This document shows positions 25,908 to 37,210 of a stretch of 64,000 bases of DNA, piece after piece. Made by a program: the position numbers and the translations under genes. The stretch comes from Enoplolaimus lenunculus (lineage: Eukaryota; Nematoda; Enoplea; Enoplida; Thoracostomopsidae). The DNA is taken from contig JASANG010001371.1 in assembly GCA_030248215.1 (NCBI GenBank), forward strand, positions 62,001 through 126,000, in the 5' to 3' direction. The notes under the pieces are model-generated. The model was not told the DNA's origin. It was given only the letters and a program-made list of their open reading frames with translations, and searched no databases. The first letter of the stretch is position 1. Every line of letters starts with the position of its first letter.

Positions 25908-26113
25908 GGCCCATGTAAAGATTACGAGCGGAGCGTTTTTCTATGGGACTAGAATAGAATAAGCTCAAGCTTTAGACTAATTTTTTTGCTTTGCTTAGGC
26001 TTACGCTTAGGAAAAAACTCATTCTTACGCTTGAATAAACTCATTCTTACGCTTATGCTTAGGTTTAGAAATAAGCTTGTAATACTGTTCCGCCCGTGTT
26101 CTTTACATTGGCC
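25908..26113. repeat. GGCC/TTAGGC element with perfect 8-bp target duplication (206 bp)
   Basis: It begins GGCCCATGTAAAGATTACG and ends GTTCTTTACATTGGCC. CGAAATCT stands directly on both sides (25,900-25,907 and 26,114-26,121). The interior carries CTTAGGCTTACGCTTAGG. An 8-bp duplication fits hAT, P or Merlin-type transposases; the GG start does not decide among them. Confidence 0.88.
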
Positions 26114-26561
26114 CGAAATCTAGATATTTGAGCTAGTCAAAGTACAACGTTCAAATGATACAAAGTGTGAATTTAAAGTTTTTGTCAACCAAAACGTTTT
26201 TAGCAAAAAAACAAACACTATATAATACTGGGCGTCTTAAAGTGTAAGCGTTGAATTTGAATTAAATTCCATGGCAATCGTATAATCAAACATATACGTA
26301 GCACCAATCATCATATAGTAAGACGGTGCACAAATTTTGAAACACAGATTCGAAATTTATTTACATTTTTGGACTACAAATTTAACTTTGCTAATTTGTA
26401 ACTCTGCGTCAAATTCGCGGCTATCAAAAATTCGCTTATTTCAAGACCTATTACTAACTGACGATGCGAGCTACACGCAGTCGGAAATGCTACATTTTCG
26501 ATCCAAATATATTAATGTTTACAGATTGTAAAATACACGCTCGAATTAAGCCTGCACCAAT

Positions 26562-29500
26562 TCAACTCGCAGTCAAACTCGTTATATGTCGTGGCGCGTT
26601 TGCTTTTCGTCGAGATCCGTGAACGCCGCTATTTGCTGATGCAGCCGACTGTGGACTAATTGGAGACGATGCTATTTCTGCATTCTGATCGCTGTTACGA
26701 CTAGCGCTGCGTAAATCGACACCCGCACAAACTGTTGGACTTAGTAAATACGGCGATGATGGCTCGTGGACTTTTTGACCATTACTCTGTATGATACTTG
26801 ACAAATGTTGAGGATCACCAATGATCTGCTGCGATCCTGAAGACGCCGAGTCCGAGAGATCCAATGGTGCTGATTTTAACGAGTTGTTTGTCGCTGCTTT
26901 GTGCAAAAGTAGTTGATTCCAGTAATTCGACGCGAATGCTGATTGAACTAATTTGTCTGAATTCGATTCGTTCGTTCCTTTTGACACTGTTGTGTTGGCG
27001 TTGAGCGGACTCCGAAGCGTTCCGAACGATGCAAGACATTGTTGAAGAGATGCGGCAAGCAATTGAGCGTTTGAATCCAAACTTGCAGTTGATAAACCAA
27101 ACGATGACATCAAATGTGTTAAATTGTTGTTGTTGTTGTTGTTGTTGTTTGTGTCAGTGACGTCAGATGGAGGTGAATTATTAGGCGGAGAAATATTTGA
27201 ACAATTGACATCTGTTGCTTGATTGGCTGAAGTAATTTGTGTCGATTGTTGGCCGTGTTGCGAACTCAATGCACTGGACAGCGAATTCGACGAATTCGTC
27301 CCAGAACCGGTTGTTTTCGTGTTGTCAGAACAATTACCAGTCTAAAATAATAATATTGTAAATTAACCATTTGAACATTAAAATCTGGCCAATAGATTTG
27401 AGTGAACAAAAAAAGTTTGTTTTAGCCACTCGTTACGCAATATTTTGGTGACCATAGGTGCTTTTCGAACATTTCATTGGAAGCAACAAAATCAGGGGTG
27501 GATAAAAAATAAAACTGTTTGACTCGGAAAAGGTTTTAAATTTTATGTTTAACAAAATTTTTTTGGCTTAAGACGGTGGCAATTCAGTTAACGGGCATCC
27601 AATGAGCGTCCCTGAACCAGCCAGTGAAAATACATAAACATCTGTGACCAAAAACAAATTTCGGCCATTCTCAATACTGTTAATCGCAATGACATCATAT
27701 GTTCGCAAGTTATTTTAGCGTGCAATACAATTACACTGCAAAAAATTGTGAGTCAAATTGACTCTCTCCGAGATAAGCTTTCCCGGACTACACAAACGGG
27801 GTCAAATTCGTCTCCGCCAGAGTTAAATTCAACTCACCCGAGTTGCTCAGTGAGTCGAATTTGACACTGGCGCAGTCGAATTTGACTCAGTTTGTGTAAT
27901 TCCGAAAGCCCGATTTCGGATTTTGTGCAGTGTATAACGAAATGCAGTAACTATTCTTTAAGTTTATGCAGTACCATATAGAACCGTTGATAAAAACAAC
28001 TCACGTTCGCCAGAGTATCCTGTTCGGTCAATCCCAGTTGCGCTCGAAGCAATTGCAACTGAATATCATTGAATAAATGTGAACTGGTGGTATTAATGTT
28101 GTCTGATTGTTGTTGAACGCCGGCTGTAACCGCTGCTGAAATTAAACTCGCCAAATTAGCGACGCCATCCTGCGGCGATGCAATATTTGACGCCAGTGAA
28201 GAATTGTTGCGCAATGAATTAAAAATCGCTGAAGAAGCGTCGTTGACCAGAAGATTAATTGACGAATTTGACTGTGAAATACCCGTTTTCGCTGATTTTT
28301 GACCAGGTTGCGTGTGACCAAATGTTGCCAATGGAAGACAGCGTCCGCTCCGCTTTCGTCCAGCGGTTGCTTTTGCGTTCAACGCTGCTGCAGCGTCGCG
28401 TACACCAATCGGAGGGCTCCAAAGTTTAGTTGCACGAGGAATACCTGCGCCAGGATTGGTGATATCTTGGCCAGTGGTTGTTGCAATTGTTGTCAGTGAC
28501 AGCGGAGTAGTTACGCCTATATGATGTTTGCGTTGAGTCGCTGATGACGAATTTCCACGAATATTTGCTGTCACTGTTGCTGCAGTTGTCGATGTTGATT
28601 GTTTCGTATTACCACCGCTGGTGTGATGATTTCCTCGTGCAGAAGGTCGTCCTGGAACCCCAAAACCGCAAAACAATTATTGATTTTTATTAACTTCCGA
28701 CACGTTCTACGTTTGGTTTGCGGCTTTGGCACAAATCTACTCGTATGCATTGTCTTCTTTTTACTGGTCATTGTGGTGAAACCTAATGCTACACTGGTAA
28801 AAAATGGTGAGTCAAATTGACTGTCTCCGAAATAGGCATTTCCGCACTACACTAACTGAGTCAAAATTCGACCCCACCAGAGTCAAATTCAACTCAATGA
28901 GTCGCTCAGTGAGTCAAAATAAACTCTGACGTAGTCGAATTTGACTCAGTTTGTGTAGTCCGGAAAAGCTTATTTCGGATAGAGTCAATTTGACTCACCA
29001 TTTTTTGCAGTGTAGATTCTGACGCCACACGGGATTTGCTATAAAATAATTTGGACTGTAGGGCAGATAAAATGAGTAATTTGCTTAACATTTTTGTTGC
29101 TTTTCATATTAAGCAAAAATATCGCCCTGGAACTCTTTGTTTACAAAAATAGGGTATGTTTTATACGACTCTGGCGTTGAAAATGTTTACGTATAAACAA
29201 GCTCATATTTGGTCTGGCGAGTTTAAACTGTTTGGCCAATTTTATTCAACATCTTCGATGAATCTCAATCTGTGAGAACACCGTTTGGTTTTGAATCCGT
29301 AACTCAACGAGATATTAACCGAAAACGTACTCGTATTTAGACGACTTGAATTTCCAGCGCGTTTAATCAGCGGCAACAAATGTGGCGCATCCCGTTTGAA
29401 ATAAGGACTAGAATAGATACGAAGAGATGCCACGCCATCACCTTTGTTTGCTAAATCACGTATCTAAAATGCTTTAGAAACAACTAAAAAACATAATACA

Positions 29501-32500
29501 TTAGTGCTCCATGTAGAACGCGTAGTTGATGTTAAAACGGCCCATGTTACCTTTAGAGGCGTCCAGGTTTCTGGTGGGTCTGTAAAAGAGTAGATTTCGA
29601 TTACATTTTTTGCACAGGCTTAGGCTAAGGAACAACACACTGTTGCAATGCTTAGGCTAACGCGTAATCAGCTGTTACACCCGTAAAAGTAACATTGGCC
29701 AAAGCTAATGTTGAAAATTTGACGTTAAAACATTTGGGCATATTAATGCGTAATATATGAAAAAAATTGAGAAACACACAGTGGTTCACAGCAATTGAAT
29801 TTTCATTAAAGGTACATTTTCGTTAGCTTCAAAACCACCAAGCTATTAGTAATGAGTGAACTATGACGTTTAAATTGAAACGAGCTGACGTCATTATTTT
29901 TACAGGATTTCATTCCAGCAGCTGGTACCTCGCAAAAATAATCTTCGAGAAAATTTTGCGTAAAACCAACACAATTATTGTGTCTTTAGCCAGTATTCTC
30001 AAATGTGTGTAGCACCAATTACCAGTTAGTCATAAGTCTTGCAACAATGAATGTTGACGTTTGAAATTCAGCACATTTATTGCATTTGATTTACTCTATT
30101 TCTGTGCAAATTTTGATATTTGCGCAATTGCAGCCGTTTGTTAGTTTGAAAACCTATTACTAGCTGGCGATAGGTGCTGTATCCATATGATAATATGGGC
30201 ACTTACCTTAATTGTTCTTCCAAACTGCAGGAAATTGTACAAATTGAATTGGCGAACAATACTGTCAAGCTGTTCCGTTTTGAATACTCGCGTTTTGAGG
30301 TAATTGGTTTCAAATTTTTGCGTGTCGATGATAACTGTAACAGAACGACACCTGAACTTACCTAAAGCTTAAATTCGTTAAAATACACTAAATCCCTATT
30401 CACACGTGTAAGTTTTTGCAGCACAAACTTGTACGTGCAATTTGCGCGCGCAAGTTTGGTCACAAAACAGCATTGAAGTTCTTGCAGCTGCAGATTATTC
30501 ATTGGAACTCATGTTATTGAATTTAATTCGCACATGTGAACGCACTTGCAAGTCGCGTGACTTTCTTGCACATGCAGTTTGATTTGGTCAATCGGAATGT
30601 TCCTTTCAAACTACTCGCTACCGCAAATATTTCGTGCAAGTTGCAGCTGCGAGTTCTCGCTGCAAAAACTTGCAAATGTGAATGGAACATTATGATTTGT
30701 TTTTGTTATATAAACGTTTAGCCTTGAACCGAAAAGCCAACCAAGAAAGCAGACATTGATGATCAAACATTGACCGCCGCTCGAATAAATACGTGACTTG
30801 CTAATCACATTGCACTTTGTGTTGTCTGAAACGGATTATGTAATAATCAAAAAATCAATTTACACTTACCAAAATCACCGTCTGAACTCCACCAAATAGA
30901 ACCAGTTGTGTCGTTTGTTGCCAAATGCCACAATTTTGACGGAAAATTAAGCCCAGCAATAGCCTGAAAACAACTTTGATTTCATTAGATTAGCCGCATC
31001 TACGACAATTCGTCGTCCGAGAACTTATCGCCCAACAGTGTCTATTAGGCTTATAAACCAGTCGTAGAGGGACTACATGTATAGAGCGAAACTCGAACAC
31101 ACGTAAGCAATTAAGGTAATATGCAAATTAGTTATTAGTTAACTGTTCATTTATTGGTTTTGGACGTTTGTAAACAATTTATTCCGATTCCTCGCACTCA
31201 AAAACCCTACAGTAACCCTAACAACTTGAGAAATAATTTTAAAAGTCATTAAACCTAAGTCTAAGCATAAAAATTTCGGAATACAAACTGTCGGACGACG
31301 AGTTATCGTGATACCAGATTAGCTAAAGTAAACCAAGCATTAGGCTTCATTAGAGAGCTATCTGTTTGTTTCAGTGAGCGTGAACCGAAAACAAAAACGG
31401 ATAGCGTAAACTGGACGTTTACTGGAACCAATCAAAAGTTGGTTGGATCAGGCTGGGTGTTTTTCTTGTGAAACGCACATCGGAACACTACGCATCAGGA
31501 CGTAACGTTCAAAGAATATAAAAAACGAAGCAATTCAAACAGCTGCGTACAAAATGTATATGGCAAACTCAGAAGAATCAACCAGAGATCAAAGTCAAGT
31601 TTGGTAATATGGTTAATTCATTAGCAATTTTCTGTTCATCTTTAGCTTAGAAATAAATGTTTCGTCTTTTCGGTTACGTATCCTACCACCAGCCAGTCTT
31701 TGGCTAAAAATGGTTGTATTTTGAATTTTTTTGCATATTTGAGCTTGTCATGACCTCGCCTTATGATTCCAAGCCTCAATTTGAATTTTTAAAAAATTCG
31801 ATATTTTATTAAGTCCCAAAGTCCACCAATGGGACCGTAAAAACTTTTTTGGCCAAAAAATTACACTAATTATATACCATTTAACGTAGCTTGCGGACCT
31901 GAGTGAAATGGTGTTAAAGTTGCAAGTTTGATTGTGCTTATATACTTAAATCTACAAACCATATTAAGCTATTATTAATTAGGGCAATATTATTTAGAGA
32001 CTGCAATTATAAATCACTGTACGCTCAATAGCTCAACATATTACCATACTATAGTGATCCGAATAAGACGAGTTCCCATGTCCCAATCAATTGGAGCTCA
32101 TATCACTAACTTGAGTCCGTTAGTGCACACAGTTCACAAGTCCAAATTCGAGTTGCTAAGAGAGATCAAAGCAGAAAAATAGCTTAGACTGCTTAAATAT
32201 GTAACAGACACTTGGACGACTCGTGTGAACTTTATTAAATCCCGAAAAAAACATTAACGGATACAGCAATCAGCAAAAACGTTTCGGAGCAAGTCAGTTC
32301 TGCCAAAAAAGAGTATAAATAAGAATGGATGGTGGTGGGTGTGACTAAATATGGGCAGACAGAAAAATAAAACAGTCCATAACCGAATAACAGTATGGTA
32401 CACCTTTGGAGAGGCCAAAAATATCAGTCCACACTCTTATTCGGGTCACTACAGTACACACAAAAAAGTATTTCTGAATTTATTCAGAAAAGTATTTTCT

Positions 32501-32772
32501 GTGGGAAATCTGAAAATTTTTTCTGATATTTAAGACAATTTTTCTAAAAATAACTGGAATACGTTTATTTTCAGACTATATTTCAAAACTTTTTGAAAAC
32601 TTTTCTGTTATAACAGAAATACTTTTCAAGTGCACTTTGCTAAATATATTTCTTAAATGTAACAAATTTTTTCTTAAATATCAGAAATATTTTGAGTGTA
32701 ATTGCGATGTTTCAAAGACCTAAAACTTACATTACTGTCCATAGTTGACGAGGTTCCGTTCGCCGATGTCAT
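26562..32772 (-). CDS. HSF-type DNA-binding domain protein, HSFX/HSFY-like, complete, six exons
   Basis: The protein should be a nuclear transcription factor. Exons: 32,731-32,772; 30,870-30,963; 30,207-30,334; 29,331-29,463; 28,005-28,651; 26,562-27,341. They sum to 1,824 bases, 607 residues plus TGA, with all phases consistent. Residues 15-135 form an HSF winged helix: FPSKLWHLATN (helix 1), SIWWSSDGDFVIID (strands), SIVRQFNLYNF (recognition helix, matching SFVRQLNMYGF of HSF1) and YFKRDAPHLLPLIKR (C-terminal segment). The FP.KLW start and D.D.F style resemble HSFX/HSFY more than HSF1. The remaining 470 residues are low-complexity (S, T, N, Q), with an N9 run near 413-421 and a CtBP-type PLDLS motif at 507-511. 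No HR-A/B leucine zipper is visible, so trimer formation is doubtful. Family placement is secure; the subfamily is inferred from memory of the domain. Confidence 0.9.
27734..27932. repeat. Palindromic CACTG element, copy 2, in HSF-like intron 5
   Basis: Flanked by TA on both sides (27,732-733 and 27,933-934). It starts CACTGCAAAAAATTGTGAGT and ends TTTTGTGCAGTG. It lies just downstream of HSF-like exon 5. Confidence 0.88.
28792..29012. repeat. Palindromic CACTG element, copy 3, in HSF-like intron 4
   Basis: 221 bp, flanked by TA on both sides. It starts CACTGGTAAAAAATGGTGAG and ends CACCATTTTTTGCAGTG. It carries five TGAGTCA/TGACTCA words. Together with copy 2 it brackets HSF-like exon 5 (28,005-28,651). 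Confidence 0.9.
29540..29700. repeat. GGCC/TTAGGC element, GTCCAGG subfamily, in HSF-like intron 3
   Basis: It starts GGCCCATGTTACCTTTAGAG, contains GTCCAGGTTTCTGGTGGGTC and AGGCTTAGGCTAAGG, and ends AAAGTAACATTGGCC. I see no clear 8-bp duplication at this copy. Confidence 0.8.
30392..30688. repeat. CACACGTG palindromic element, copy 1, in HSF-like intron 2
   Basis: It starts CCCTATTCACACGTGTAAGT and ends AACTTGCAAATGTGAATGG, an inverted repeat. The interior repeats CTTGCAGCTGCA-like words. The same family is at 57,551-57,826. Confidence 0.75.
30997..31313. repeat. CGACAATTCGTCG element interrupted by another element
   Basis: The left end is CGACAATTCGTCGTCCGAG and the right end is ACTGTCGGACGACGAGTTAT, an inverted repeat. 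Between them lies a short copy of the ACCAGTCGTAGT family (31,056-31,258). An uninterrupted relative is at 32,977-33,165. Confidence 0.7.
31056..31258 (+). repeat. ACCAGTCGTAGT element nested in another element
   Basis: ACCAGTCGTAGAGGGACTAC and GAGCGAAACTCGAACACACG match the start of the 12,803 copy, and GGTTTTGGACGTTTGTAAAC matches its unit. It holds only about one unit, so the number of internal units varies between copies. Confidence 0.7.
32048..32456. repeat. ACTGTAGTGACC element, copy 1
   Basis: The left end ACTATAGTGATCCGAATAAG and the right end CTTATTCGGGTCACTACAGT are inverted repeats. The interior has CCGAATAACAGTATGG and GGAGAGGCCAAA, both also in the copy at 49,396-49,823. It lies in HSF-like intron 1. 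The TA at the outer edges would fit a Tc1/mariner-type origin. Confidence 0.8.
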
Positions 32773-32976
32773 ATTTGAGCGTCGATGCTTTGTGATAGTG
32801 AAGTTTATTGGGCAAGCAAATTATGGAATGTATTGCATTCGGGCAAGAATATTGGCTTATTAGTGTTGCCAGTTCTATTATTATTGGCTAAAATTATATG
32901 TAACACAAAAGTACAGTAGACTGTTAATTCGATATTGAAAATTTATTAAAAAAATATACTTAAAACTTTTGTATCT

Positions 32977-33165
32977 TGACAATTCGTCATCCGACAACTC
33001 GTTAGCCAACAGTTTGCAATCAGAAATACAACTTTGACTAGAGAATTTGTCGCCTATCGTTATGCTCTGGCTTATGCTAATTAGTGTGCTTACTTAAACT
33101 TAAGCTTCGCATACTGTCGGGCGACAATTTGTCAGTGAGCAAAATTGTCGTAGATGCATGCAAGT
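32977..33165. repeat. CGACAATTCGTCG element, uninterrupted copy
   Basis: GACAATTCGTCATCCGACAA on the left and CAAAATTGTCGTAGATGC on the right, with ACTGTCGGGCGACAATTTGT before it. It lies just upstream of the HSF-like gene. Confidence 0.65.
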
Positions 33166-33234
33166 AAGGTCTACTTTAAGATAATCAGGTTGATGATGAG
33201 TTAACATAATTTTAATCTATTCTAAAGTTAAGCA

Positions 33235-33395
33235 GTACCATATAGAGCCCTTCACGAAAATTTTGCTGCGGATGCGGTGACGCTCGAACCCACGACGTAC
33301 GGATTACCGGTTCCGCTGCTGTAACCACTGAGCTACGCAGCGATGCAAACTTTTCGCTACAATGGCTCTATATACCGTGAGTTGTGGTACTACAA
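33235..33395 (-). repeat. tRNA-like core framed by inverted repeats
   Basis: On the minus strand, between about 33,345 and 33,265, a tRNA-like core has box A TAGCTCAGTGG, box B GGGTTCGAGCG and a pairing GCTGCG/CGCAGC at its ends. Outside the core, GTACCATATAGAGCC (left) and GGCTCTATATACCG with GTGGTAC (right) are inverted repeats. A SINE would not normally carry such outer repeats. GCAGTACCATATAGAACC, a match to the left edge, also occurs alone at 27,968-27,985 in the HSF-like gene. The anticodon cannot be read with confidence. Confidence 0.6.
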
Positions 33396-34790
33396 GATAC
33401 GTATATGAATACGCCGCGAACCCGTCTGAGCTGAACAGAATTTCTCTGAATCGCAATTCTTTTCATTTAATGCTGATTCTAAAACGTCGTAAATGCGCTT
33501 AACAAACGTTGTTTGCATCCGCTCGCACTTGATACTTCGATTACTTCAAATCTTTGCCGTTTTAATTACACTATAAAGTACTCAACCAGCAGTTGTGTAC
33601 ATTTCACCGAAAAAAATTTCATTTTGCACAACAGCGCTTTTTAACCAGGATATAACATACAAAAATCGATACAAAACAATTTATTTTTATGTTAACAATA
33701 CAATTTATGCGTCTGTTTTTTAAGGTCTTTCAAAAATTTACCTAAAAACAAAATTTACACTGAAAAGTCAACCAATTTCTTCCCGACTCGCCAGCAACCA
33801 AAACGAAACACAAACGTATATTTTCGGCAATTTCGAACAAACCAAAAAATTAGGCTTTTAAAACATTTTTTTTTTCAAAAATTCAAATTTTATAATTTGT
33901 TGTCTTTTTGTGTGTGTGCGTTTCGCTCCATATTCATGTGTTCTGTGTGACATATCTTGCGGGCAAATATTACTAAACTCGACGCGTAAACTCAAAAACA
34001 CAGCAAACTCTGTTGTAAACTTGTAAGTTTATACCACAAAACCTTGTTTAATTATGCACCCGGATTCTGTAACAGTTTACTAAACGTTGACGAATTCATC
34101 TCAGCGAATAAAGTAGTATATTTTTTTAAAAACGTCATTTCAAAACTTAAATGTCAGTTCCATTTCAAATTTTTCAACGCAATTAATATACGTCCGGTTA
34201 GTTTCTAAGTTTAATGTTATATAACAACAATGCAAACCTAACAACACTTAAAAGTAACTCGTTTTCAAGATACATTGCGGTCAAAAATACGACTAGCGGC
34301 CGAGCAATATATGACAGTTGGAAATAATTCAAGACCAAAGCGAGTGTCAAACCAGTTTTAGGTACTAAATCCTAACAAAAAATTGTTTTTTTTTATCGGT
34401 GATTGGCAACGTCTACGCCTGAGAGTGGTCTGAATTGAACCCCCGCCAGGGAGCAGAAAAAATAACAAAACACTCGAATCGACACTGGTTAAAACTTACA
34501 TATCGTAGTCAATTTATATGTAGGTATTAAGCTAAAATTGCCGATTTACACTTGAAATTAAAGCATTTTAAAACGGAAAACAGAAGCTGTTAACACATTG
34601 GGTAAAATTGCAAGCAATAAAAGTAGTGAAAAATAGTGTCAAACTAAAATCTAAAAATCAGATATAAAACTTTGCCAAAGCGTAACAACTGAGCATATCA
34701 GAAACAGCTTCAATTTGAATCTAACTTCTATATTTACGGACAAACAATTTGTTTTGTTTTGACTTAAAAATTGCAGAAAACCCAAGCCAA
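33396..34790. other. Intergenic, no gene supported
   Basis: The DNA is AT-rich and without clear features. TGTGTGTGTGCG at 33,908 is a short GT run. No exon-like segment with a recognisable domain is visible on either strand. Confidence 0.4.
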
Positions 34791-34796
34791 CTCATA

Positions 34797-35058
34797 TTGG
34801 CTGGCATAGGCTAATCTGCTATTTTATATAATAGCAGTGTGGCCTGGGCTAAACTTCTATTGGACTTATGAACCAATCAGATTAGATTATTTGGACACAT
34901 GCCGTACGGTTAACCTATCAGCGTTGGTGTTACATCACTGTTGTTTTGCTATAATCGATATTTGGCCTATGCCAAGCTGCTATTTGCTCAGAATAGCAGA
35001 TTGGAATAGGCCAATAGGTAATTGGGCTGAACAGCAGATTAGCCTACGACATATATAT
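34797..35058. repeat. AGCAGATTAGCC element, longer copy
   Basis: Words such as TTGGCTGGCATAGGC, AATCTGCTATTT, TATGCCAAGCTGCTATT and AGCAGATTAGCCTACGACAT recur within the element and at 23,233-23,323. The left and right thirds are partly inverted. Confidence 0.6.
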
Positions 35059-35511
35059 TCTATGTACAGTGCATTTTACAACTAAATGCATACCGCTGAC
35101 ATAAGATACGAACAAATTTAGCTGTGATATAAAAATCCATCCTGACCGTTCAAATCTTAATGTCATAATATGCAAACAACTTGACATTTCTCGTATACCA
35201 AACAAAATCGTTAAGTTATCGGTTTTAGTAATAAAATATATCTGCGACCGGAACCAGTGGAGTATCCAACCGGAAATTTCTGAAACGGAAATCCGCAAGA
35301 AATAGCATGGTGGATATAACTCGCGAGCAAAATCCGGAACGCTTATTTTAACGTTAAACGTTAACACAACATTTTGGTTTTGATTTTTGGTTAAGCCGGC
35401 GTAGGCGTTTGTGACACTCGTTTAGATTCGTCAGTAGTCAAATGTTAGAATTCAATCCCATTTTTAGACGGATTCGTAATTTTTTAGCTAAAATCAAATT
35501 GTACAAAAAAC

Positions 35512-35949
35512 GGCCAATGTTACTTTTACTGGCGTAACAGTACACTGTAAATTTCAGTGAGTTGATTTTAACTCAGAATGAGTCGAATCGCTCAGTCTGA
35601 GTTAGGACTATCAGAACTCAGAATTTTGAGTTGATTCAATTCATTCTGAGTTTAATTAATCAACTCACCCAGAATCAACTCAACTTAGAGCTAGAATTAA
35701 TTCAACTGAGAGTGAGTTAATGTTTTCTGATATTAATTCAGAAATAACCAACTCGCTAGCTAAAATGATCAATGAACTCACCGGAATTTACAGTGTACAT
35801 TAATCGTATTCGTAAGCCTATGTCTAAGCGTTGCAAAAAATGTGTTCCTAAGCCTAAGCCTAAGCCAAAAAAAATGCAATCTAGAATCTAAACCTACTCT
35901 TTTATAGAATCCACCAGAAACCTGGACGCCCCTTAAAGTAACATGGACC
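35512..35949 (-). repeat. GGCC/TTAGGC element (GTCCAGG subfamily, reversed), interrupted by an insertion
   Basis: It begins GGCCAATGTTACTTTTACTG and ends CGCCCCTTAAAGTAACATGG. A perfect 8-bp duplication CAAAAAAC flanks it (35,504-35,511 and 35,950-35,957). An ACTGTAAATT element at 35,543-35,795 splits it. Without the insert it would be about 183 bases, as in its relatives. Confidence 0.9.
35543..35795. repeat. ACTGTAAATT element, copy 3, inserted in another element
   Basis: 253 bp. It starts CACTGTAAATTTCAGTGAG and ends GGAATTTACAGTG, with TA on both sides (35,541-542 and 35,796-797). Because the host element keeps both of its ends and its own 8-bp duplication, this insert is younger than the host. 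Confidence 0.9.
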
Positions 35950-36446
35950 CAAAAAACAATATATAAAATGTAACAGTTCAAAAACAGTTGAAATATCAAC
36001 AAGGTTATAGTATTAATTTCAGTCTGAGAACACAACCGCGCCGTAAATATCAATGTTTTAAAATTTAACAGTAATTCTTATAAAAATTGAAAAGAAAAAT
36101 AACACGTTTCACTTCGAACAGTCGGGCATCGCAGTGTTACAAAGTGCATCGATGCATTACCAAATGTTTAATTTTCGACCGATTTTTTTTTTAGTTAAAT
36201 TTAAACTAAATCGTCTTTCCGTGTTCAAAATTGCTCTACAATGCGAAGATTCTCTGTTTTCAAAGTCGTAAAATCATAAAATGTCTTTTTTTTCTTTTTT
36301 TTTGAAAAAATACCTTAACAATTTTCAATTTTTACGTCTAAAAGTGAAAACGAAACATTTTCCAGGATCAAACGTTGCAGTATGACAGGCAACGCATCGG
36401 GGGCGCGATAAGATAACTATAAAACGATCGGAAATATTCTTCATAC

Positions 36447-36844
36447 ACACAGAAAAAAAATGTTTTCTCAGAAATGGTTTAATTTCAAAAACATTTATTA
36501 ATGGTAATTTTAGCTAGAAGAAATACAAATTAATTTCTACTCAGCGAAATAAATTCCGAAATTTAGTAATTTATATATTAATAAGTGTACTGATAATTTA
36601 AAACATAGGAAAGCAAATTATTGTATTCGAAACGTATGCATAAAAATCATTTGCCCAAACATTTGAGTAAATAATATTTCTGAAATATAAGACAAATTTG
36701 TCTGAAATAAAACACAGAGATTTGCCATGGTAACTGACTAAAAAATTGGGGCTAAAGCTCAACCAAATACCCTGATTTTACAACCTTACATACCTCCAAA
36801 ACGTAAACTTTGGTTGGGGGAGAAGCAAAAAATTAAGATTATAA

Positions 36845-36891
<47 letters not shown>

Positions 36892-37210
36892 TCGAAATAT
36901 CTTTCAAATTCGATTATTTATATATTCTTTTAGGAATATAAACGGAGCAACTTTATTTGCATACATAAAAATCAGAAAATTAATTCTTGAATAAAAAAGA
37001 CAACGATTTCTTGAAAGAAAGAAATTTGAGTCTTATAAACTGGCAATAGCAATTTCTTGAATATAACACATTTATGTTTTAAACACTTCAGAACCAAATT
37101 TCTGAGCTGTTTAAGGCTATTATTAATGTCTGAAATACAAGACACATTTATGTTTTGAAAATTTAAGAAAGTATGTGTCTTGAAATTTTAAGACAATTCA
37201 TTTTGTGTGT
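36447..37210. repeat. Possible ACACACAGAAAA element with an (AT)n run
   Basis: ACACACAGAAAAAAAATG on the left and CATTTTGTGTGT on the right are inverted. Between are many CAGAAAT/ATTTCTG words, and a pure AT run at 36,849-36,890. A shorter relative may span 32,455-32,700. The borders are weakly supported. Confidence 0.45.

Noticed and set aside
33265-33345. A working tRNA gene
   Set aside because: The core is tRNA-like, but the arms do not give a clean cloverleaf or anticodon and it is framed by inverted repeats, so it is treated as a repeat.
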